Assembly (NCBI RefSeq): GCF_000261365.1
Contig: NZ_AJVC01000003.1
Location: forward strand, 1,240,001-1,304,000
DNA from: Herbaspirillum sp. GW103
GTDB lineage: Bacteria; Pseudomonadota; Gammaproteobacteria; Burkholderiales; Burkholderiaceae_D
Reading direction: 5' to 3'
Length of the DNA: 64,000 bases
Positions within the stretch are counted from its first letter, which is position 1, and the number at the start of each line of letters is the position of its first letter. Below the pieces are notes generated by a model. That model was not told the DNA's origin. It saw nothing but the letters and a program-made list of their open reading frames with translations, and ran no database searches. A program made the position numbers and the translations under genes. Shown here in pieces: positions 58,901-64,000 of this stretch.

Positions 58901-59515
58901 ATGGATAACCCGCTGCGCTCGCCCAGGACCGGCAAGACCTTGCGCAAGGTCGCTACCCGGACGCTGACGCCGATGACCGATGTCGGCGAGAAGGTCGTCA
59001 CCGTGAAGAGGGAGTTCATCGAGGTCATCATTGGCGACACACGACTGCCCGGCAGTGGGGAGCAGTGGGGTCATGCGGCGATCATGATTGATGGAACCGT
59101 CTACTTGCGCGCGCATGACGAATACCTGGTCATGAGCAAAACCGTGTACATGAATGGTGGCAAACTCGAGAAGGCTCTCAAAATCCTGAGCATCAGAGGA
59201 CAAAGCTATCGCGACAGTGTTGGCCTCGTCCTTTGGTTATCGGCAAAGGAAAAGCAGATGCTGGACGTCGAGCTCAAACGAAGAGTGGCACTGGACAGGC
59301 AGCTGATCCTTCAAAGCAATGGCACCCGGAGCAGCTACAGCATTCTCGACAATTCATGTTCGACCAACGTTGCCGATGTCCTTGAGTTGATTGGCATCCT
59401 CGCGCATGATCCGCGCTGGCCACCCACCCCGGTGACTCCCGCGGAACTGCTCGCGGCGCTGGAGAAGTCGCGCCGTCTGGTCAGGAAAAATTTCTATCCC
59501 AGGAAACCATCGTGA
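58901..59515 (+). CDS. Putative T6SS effector, permuted papain-like (NlpC/P60-LRAT-like) fold
   Basis: A 204-residue protein with no signal peptide or membrane segment. The order of likely catalytic residues is reversed from classical papain: His58 in EQWGHAAIMIDG, then Cys153 in YSILDNSCSTNVADVL, about 95 residues later. That order and spacing suit circularly permuted NlpC/P60-LRAT-like hydrolases. It is 2 bases after the PAAR gene, so it is probably its cargo. No candidate immunity gene follows on the same strand. Assignment is by motif only; a non-effector role is possible. Confidence 0.6.
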   Translation: MDNPLRSPRTGKTLRKVATRTLTPMTDVGEKVVTVKREFIEVIIGDTRLPGSGEQWGHAAIMIDGTVYLRAHDEYLVMSKTVYMNGGKLEKALKILSIRGQSYRDSVGLVLWLSAKEKQMLDVELKRRVALDRQLILQSNGTRSSYSILDNSCSTNVADVLELIGILAHDPRWPPTPVTPAELLAALEKSRRLVRKNFYPRKPS

Positions 59516-59531
59516 CACCGCCCCGCCCTCC

Positions 59532-62500
59532 TCAGGCCATGGCAATCCTGCTGAGGATCTCCTGCAACTGATCGATATCGTAAGGTTTGGGCAGGGAGTG
59601 CGAGGCAAAGCCGACGTTGCGCGCCACCATGGTGCCGTAGCCGGAAGCGAAGATCACCGACATTTCCGGAAACCGCTCCAGGGCGTGCCTGGCCAGGTCC
59701 ACCCCGGACATGCCCGGCAGATTGACGTCAGTGAAGAGCACATCGAAACTCTGCTCGTCCAGGGCCTGCTGCGCATCTTCCGCACTGACCACGCCGCGTG
59801 CCTGGTGGCCCAGCGTCTCCAGCAATTCACACACCAGTTGCTGGGAATCGATGTTGTCTTCCACCACCAGCAGACGCAATCCGCTGGAAGATGCCGCCGT
59901 CGGCTCAGGTATCGCAGGTGTTGCCGTCGCGGCAGCGGCGCTCCCGGCGTCGGCCTGTTCGAAATGCGCGTCCTGTCCCTCGGGCTGGCGCTGGGGATCC
60001 CCCACCGGGAGCACATGCAGGCTGGCGCTGGCATTGGCCTGGTCGCGCTCGCGCGTGAGCTGGGCCAGCTCGATGCGATGGGCCCGGCTGGAGAGCATCT
60101 GCCGGATGCGCTGGGCCAGCTGGTTGATGCGATACGGCTTGGAAAGCAGCTCCACCCCCGCATCCAGGCGTCCTTCATGCACAATGGCATCGCGCGGATA
60201 GCCGGACGTAAACAGAATCTCGATCTCCGGCAACAGCTGGCGCGCCTGACGTGCCAGTTCGGTCACGGGGACACTGCCCGGCATGACCACATCGGTAAAC
60301 ATCAGGTCCACTGCAATGCCGCTCTGCAGGATGGCCAGGGCGCGCTCGCCATTGTCGGCCTTGAGCACCCGGTAGCCCAGCGAGGACAGGGTATCGATCA
60401 CCGTCAGCTGCAGATTGGGATCATCCTCAACGACCAGGATGGTCTCGTCACCACCGCGCACCTCCATGTCGCGGTTGTCGTCGATCAGCACTTCCTGATC
60501 GATGCAGCGCGGGAAGTAGATGCGGATCGTGGTGCCCTTGCCCGCTTCACTGTGCAGGCTGATGTGGCCCCTGCTCTGCTTGACGAAGCCATAGGCCATC
60601 GACAGGCCCAGCCCGGTGCCCTCGCCTTCGCGCTTGGTCGTGAAGAAAGGTTCGAAGGCGCGCTCACGTACCTCGGGCGACATGCCGGCGCCATTGTCGG
60701 AAATCTGCAGCTCCACGTAATCGCCCGGCTGCAGGTCGGCCTGCGAGAGGAAGGCCGGATCACTCAGCTGCACGTTGTCGATCTGCAGGGTGAGCCGTCC
60801 GCCATTGGGCATCGCATCGCGCGAATTGATGGCGGTGTTGATGATGAGGTTCTCGACCTGGTTGGGGTCGAGCATGGTGTTCCACAGGTCATGCGTAATG
60901 ACGGTGGAAATCTCGATGTTTTCACCCACGGCACGGCGCAGCAGATCATCCATATTCTGCACCACCCGCTCCAGGTTGATGCTGCGTGGCTGCAGCGGCT
61001 GGCGGCGGGCGAACGCCAGCAGTTGCGAGGACAGCTTGGCACCGCGATCAACCGCGCCGATGGCCGTGCGCACACGCTGACGGCTGCGGTCGTCCAGGCG
61101 CGGATCGGTCTGCAGCAATTGCAGGTTGCCGCCGATGATCTGCAATACGTTGTTGAAGTCATGCGCCACACCGCCGGTGAGCTGGCCGACCGCTTCCATC
61201 TTCTGCATCTGGCGCAACGCTGCTTCGGCGCGACTGCGCTCAACGATTTCCTCGACCACACGCTGCTCCAGCGTATCGTTGAGTTCGCGCAACGCGTCTT
61301 CCGCACGGCGGCGTTCAGTGATGTCGGTCGACACCGCGATCATGGCCTGCGGCCTGCCCTCGCCATCGACGATGCGACTGATGTCGCTGGAGACCCAGAA
61401 CGAACTGCCATCCGGACGCAGGTAGCGCTTTTCCAGGGTGAAGGAACTGCCGTCGGTAATGCAGCGATTGAACAGAGTCATGTTCATCGGCACATCGTCA
61501 GGATGGGTGACGTCGGCCAGGGTCATCTGCAGCATCTCGGCCTCGGTGCGTCCGAGCATACGGCACAGTGCCTGGTTCACGCGCAGATAGCGGCCTTCCA
61601 GGTCCAGCTCCGAGAAGCACACCGAGGCCTGGTTGAAGATGGCAGTGAGACGGTTCTCGCTCCATGACAGGGCCTGCAGTCCGCGTCGTCGTTCGGTCAG
61701 GTCGACGAAGGTGCACAGCGCTCCCTGCAGCTGGCCATCCTGCCATACCGGATGGGCCTGGTACTGCACGGGGAAACTGCTGCCATCGACACGCAGGAAA
61801 TCCTCGCTCTCCACATGGGCCGCGAGCCCTTCTCGCGCGGCCTTGAGCACGGCGCATTGGCCGCGCGTACCGGTGCCGTCGTCAGCCGTAGTCAGGATCA
61901 CCTCATGGATGGAACGCCCCAGCACATCCTTCTCGCCGGCATAGCCCAGCAATTGCAGGAAGGCGGCATTGCAGAGCGTGACGATGCCATCGCGGTCGAT
62001 GGAGAAGAAGCCCTGGTCGGTCGAGTCCAGCAATTGCCGCACGAAGGCGTTGTTGGCGCGCACGCTGGCTTCGGAAGCGGCCAGTGCCTGCTCCACGAGC
62101 TTGCGCGAAGTGACGTCGAAGACCACCCCGACATAGCGTGAACCGGTACGTGGATCATCCTCCACCACCTCACCCTTGCGCGCCAGCCAGCGCTGCTCGC
62201 CGTCGGGGCGGGTGATGTGGTACTCGGTGTATTCGAGCGGATTGCGCGGTCCGCCCTCCTTGATGCGAGAAGTACCGAGATTGGGGTGGAATTCCTCATC
62301 GATCATGTCCACCAGTTGCTGCGAAGTCACTTCGCCCTCGGCAGGCAGGCCCCACAGGCGGCGGAAACGGTCCGAGACCGCCAGCTTGCCGGAAACCGGG
62401 AACCACTCGAAGATGCCGATTCCGCCAGCACGATCGACGATGCGCAGACGCTCTTCGGCCACGAAGCGTTCGGTGACATCGTTGCCCTCGATGAATATGC

Positions 62501-63332
62501 CGGCTACCCGGCCATCGGCACCCTTGATGGGCTGAAACACGAAGTCCAGCACCGCACCCGCAAAGCCGCTCTGGTGCTCGCGTCGCAAGAACAGACGTGC
62601 GCCGCGTTCGGTATAGGTCTGGCCGGTCTGGTAGACACGGTCCAGCAGTTCGTAAAGATTTTCGTCCAGCAATTCCGGCAGCGCTTGGCGCGCCGGCAGG
62701 CCCAGCACCGGGCGATCGCCGAACAACTTGAAGTAGGCACCATTGACACGTTCGAACACGTGCTGCGGACCACGCACGATCGCCTTGAAACTGGGCGATT
62801 GCTCCATCAGGTCACGCAACATGTCGGTGTGCGCCAGTGCGGTATCCAGGCCCGAGGCGCGCACAAGCGTACAGAACACGCCGGCCACCTGCGCCGGCTC
62901 ACCCTCCGCAGCGTCTTCCCACACCGGCAGGCAGGACAGATCCCATTGGCCGGCCCCACCGTCTGTCGGGCTGGCATCGGCAAACAGCGACACGCGCGGC
63001 AGCTGCTGTTGCTGGCCATTGAAGGCCGCCCCAATCGCCGCCTCGCACAGACGTGCCGCGCCACGCCAGAGCGGCGACTGACTCAGGCGCGTACCGAAGG
63101 CCGCCGGATGGGCCGCTCCGATGCAGGCGGCGAACGCGTCGTTGTAGAGCATCTGGCGCGCCGCACCCCACACCAGCAGACTGGGCAGCGGCGAGTGCAG
63201 TGCGATGTTGAGCGAGGTACGCAAGGTCGGGGACCATTGCGCCGGCGCTCCCAGGGGACTTGCCGTCCAATCGGTTGCCGTGACGATCTGCGCGGCCAGG
63301 CCTGTGCCGCGCAACCAAGAAATGTCTGCCAT
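59532..63332 (-). CDS. Multi-PAS hybrid histidine kinase with two receiver domains
   Basis: A 1266-residue soluble kinase. The N-terminus (DWTASPLGAPAQWSPTLRTSLN) is the usual leading domain of this class, followed by three to four PAS/PAC units (about 150-680), coiled coil, HisKA with VAHDFNNVLQII (His724), ATPase ([36 protein letters not shown]), then two receivers (Asp1014 in MFTDVVMPG; Asp1202 in LFTDVNLPG). ATG 63332 is preferred; GTG 63368 is in frame. Input and output are unknown. Of the same HDFNN kinase class as the LOV kinase at the other end of the window. Confidence 0.9.
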   Translation of the reverse strand: MADISWLRGTGLAAQIVTATDWTASPLGAPAQWSPTLRTSLNIALHSPLPSLLVWGAARQMLYNDAFAACIGAAHPAAFGTRLSQSPLWRGAARLCEAAIGAAFNGQQQQLPRVSLFADASPTDGGAGQWDLSCLPVWEDAAEGEPAQVAGVFCTLVRASGLDTALAHTDMLRDLMEQSPSFKAIVRGPQHVFERVNGAYFKLFGDRPVLGLPARQALPELLDENLYELLDRVYQTGQTYTERGARLFLRREHQSGFAGAVLDFVFQPIKGADGRVAGIFIEGNDVTERFVAEERLRIVDRAGGIGIFEWFPVSGKLAVSDRFRRLWGLPAEGEVTSQQLVDMIDEEFHPNLGTSRIKEGGPRNPLEYTEYHITRPDGEQRWLARKGEVVEDDPRTGSRYVGVVFDVTSRKLVEQALAASEASVRANNAFVRQLLDSTDQGFFSIDRDGIVTLCNAAFLQLLGYAGEKDVLGRSIHEVILTTADDGTGTRGQCAVLKAAREGLAAHVESEDFLRVDGSSFPVQYQAHPVWQDGQLQGALCTFVDLTERRRGLQALSWSENRLTAIFNQASVCFSELDLEGRYLRVNQALCRMLGRTEAEMLQMTLADVTHPDDVPMNMTLFNRCITDGSSFTLEKRYLRPDGSSFWVSSDISRIVDGEGRPQAMIAVSTDITERRRAEDALRELNDTLEQRVVEEIVERSRAEAALRQMQKMEAVGQLTGGVAHDFNNVLQIIGGNLQLLQTDPRLDDRSRQRVRTAIGAVDRGAKLSSQLLAFARRQPLQPRSINLERVVQNMDDLLRRAVGENIEISTVITHDLWNTMLDPNQVENLIINTAINSRDAMPNGGRLTLQIDNVQLSDPAFLSQADLQPGDYVELQISDNGAGMSPEVRERAFEPFFTTKREGEGTGLGLSMAYGFVKQSRGHISLHSEAGKGTTIRIYFPRCIDQEVLIDDNRDMEVRGGDETILVVEDDPNLQLTVIDTLSSLGYRVLKADNGERALAILQSGIAVDLMFTDVVMPGSVPVTELARQARQLLPEIEILFTSGYPRDAIVHEGRLDAGVELLSKPYRINQLAQRIRQMLSSRAHRIELAQLTRERDQANASASLHVLPVGDPQRQPEGQDAHFEQADAGSAAAATATPAIPEPTAASSSGLRLLVVEDNIDSQQLVCELLETLGHQARGVVSAEDAQQALDEQSFDVLFTDVNLPGMSGVDLARHALERFPEMSVIFASGYGTMVARNVGFASHSLPKPYDIDQLQEILSRIAMA

Positions 63333-63546
63333 GTCGTGAAACTTACCTTTAAGCCTAGCTTTGAGCACCGAGGTCGGTCGAGCGGGAAAGACGGACTTGC
63401 GCCGTCATCCTCCCGCGGGTCCCTTCATTGTTGTTCGCATCCGCTTGGAGCAGGCGCTTGCCGAGGGGCGCGAACGCCCGGCGCACCTGCTGCGTGCCGC
63501 CGGTGATTATACGGGAAGCCCATGCCGCTTCCGGAGGCGCTCTCAA

Positions 63547-63568
63547 CCGACGGCAAACCAGCCGTCGG
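63547..63568. other. Stem-loop in the 63333-63704 intergenic region
   Basis: A perfect 8-bp inverted repeat CCGACGGC / GCCGTCGG with a 6-base loop. No T-run is next to it on either strand. The 372-base gap around it has no supported gene and presumably holds the promoter of the hybrid kinase. Confidence 0.35.
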
Positions 63569-63704
63569 CCGCAACCCCGCTCGGCACAAGCGTGAGCGCA
63601 GACTTCCTGCTTTCCTACACGAAATTGCGCCACGCACCTACACGCCCATGTCCCTGCACAGGGTGCTTTTTCGCAAAGCCTGCATGTGACTGGCGGGGTG
63701 TGAT

Positions 63705-64000
63705 TCAGCTGTCTGAGCGGCTCTTCTTTTTCTGCGCCCGTTCCTCGCGCAGCAGACGGTTCAGTTCGGCCAGCTCCTGCACCGCTTCCTGAGTCAGGAT
63801 CACCGGTTCATTGGCGCGATAGGCCCGCCCGCCCAGGCGCCCGTTCATGCCGATGTAGGCACGGGCACAGCGGCGCCGGTAAGCCAGGATGTCCTCCTCG
63901 CCGTGCAACGGCGGTCCTGCGCTGTCCTGTGCGGGCTCGGGACAGGCCGGCGGCGGTTCGGCGTCCGCCTGGGACTGCGCGGCGATATGGTTGCGATATG
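63705..64000 (-). CDS. Unidentified protein, 5' end outside window
   Basis: The last 98 or so codons of a gene whose frame is open to base 64000. Reading from the window edge, the protein shows YRNHIAAQSQAD, a Pro/Glu-rich linker, then GEEDILAYRRRCARAYIGMNGRLGGRAYRANEPVILTQEAVQELAELNRLLREERAQKKKSRSDS, a basic tail with a helical LAELNRLLREERAQ. A TTG at 63908 would give a 67-residue protein, but the upstream frame looks coding. No family recognised. Confidence 0.5.
   Translation of the reverse strand, partial: YRNHIAAQSQADAEPPPACPEPAQDSAGPPLHGEEDILAYRRRCARAYIGMNGRLGGRAYRANEPVILTQEAVQELAELNRLLREERAQKKKSRSDS

Overview
The window is chromosomal DNA from a GC-rich Gram-negative bacterium, most consistent with a betaproteobacterium of the Burkholderiales, probably Oxalobacteraceae and Herbaspirillum-like. 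The evidence is the gene set: RegBA next to a cytochrome bo3 operon with SURF1, nadA-nadC, tadA-queD-queE, two type VI secretion (T6SS) PAAR loci, RND efflux, and many PAS-type hybrid kinases. The taxonomic call is an inference from protein content; there is no rRNA marker. I see no rRNA, tRNA, CRISPR array, transposase or phage module. Coding density is high, with many ATGA/TGATG stop-start overlaps marking operons.

Left part (1-14.6 kb): the 5' part of a LOV-domain (blue-light type) histidine kinase; a branched-chain-type ABC importer (binding protein, fused LivH-LivM permease, LivG, LivF); the redox two-component pair RegB-RegA; SURF1 and cyoDCBA (quinol oxidase), all on the minus strand; then a divergent MFS transporter closed by a strong bidirectional terminator.

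14.6-27.5 kb: a compact T6SS cargo operon (PAAR, DUF4123 chaperone, small co-chaperone, Tox-REase-5 nuclease effector, immunity protein) in the order known for the Pseudomonas TseT cluster; a zinc-ribbon metallopeptidase; nadC-nadA; the ABC-F protein YbiT; a DUF1439 lipid-binding-type protein; LD-carboxypeptidase; tadA-queD-queE; a cupin and a TPR protein.

27.5-35.5 kb: a clear fluoride riboswitch in front of a CLC protein with fluoride-transporter signatures; a two-domain PPC/DUF296 protein; and a five-gene minus-strand operon that looks like a stripped-down chemosensory pathway: a membrane CheA-like kinase fused to HAMP and PAS domains, a short MCP-like signalling protein, two CheX-type phosphatases that share the same last residues, and a CheY. 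It has no CheW, CheR or CheB, and is my best candidate for an undescribed system.

35.8-53.2 kb: a phospholipase D-VTT fusion with an endonuclease/exonuclease/phosphatase partner; a TetR regulator; a second signal peptidase I; a class III CoA-transferase divergent from a citrate synthase carrying a DNA-binding domain, with a palindromic operator between them; a tripartite RND pump (outer membrane lipoprotein, adaptor, HAE-type pump) followed by a CusRS-like two-component system, with a near-perfect CusR-type box before the operon; and GhrA-like reductase plus a VOC protein.

53.2-64 kb: a UspA protein behind an FNR/ANR-type box; a PepSY membrane protein and a TonB-dependent siderophore receptor with a Fur-like box; a second PAAR gene with a putative permuted papain-like effector; a large multi-PAS hybrid kinase with two receivers; and the end of an unidentified gene cut by the window edge.
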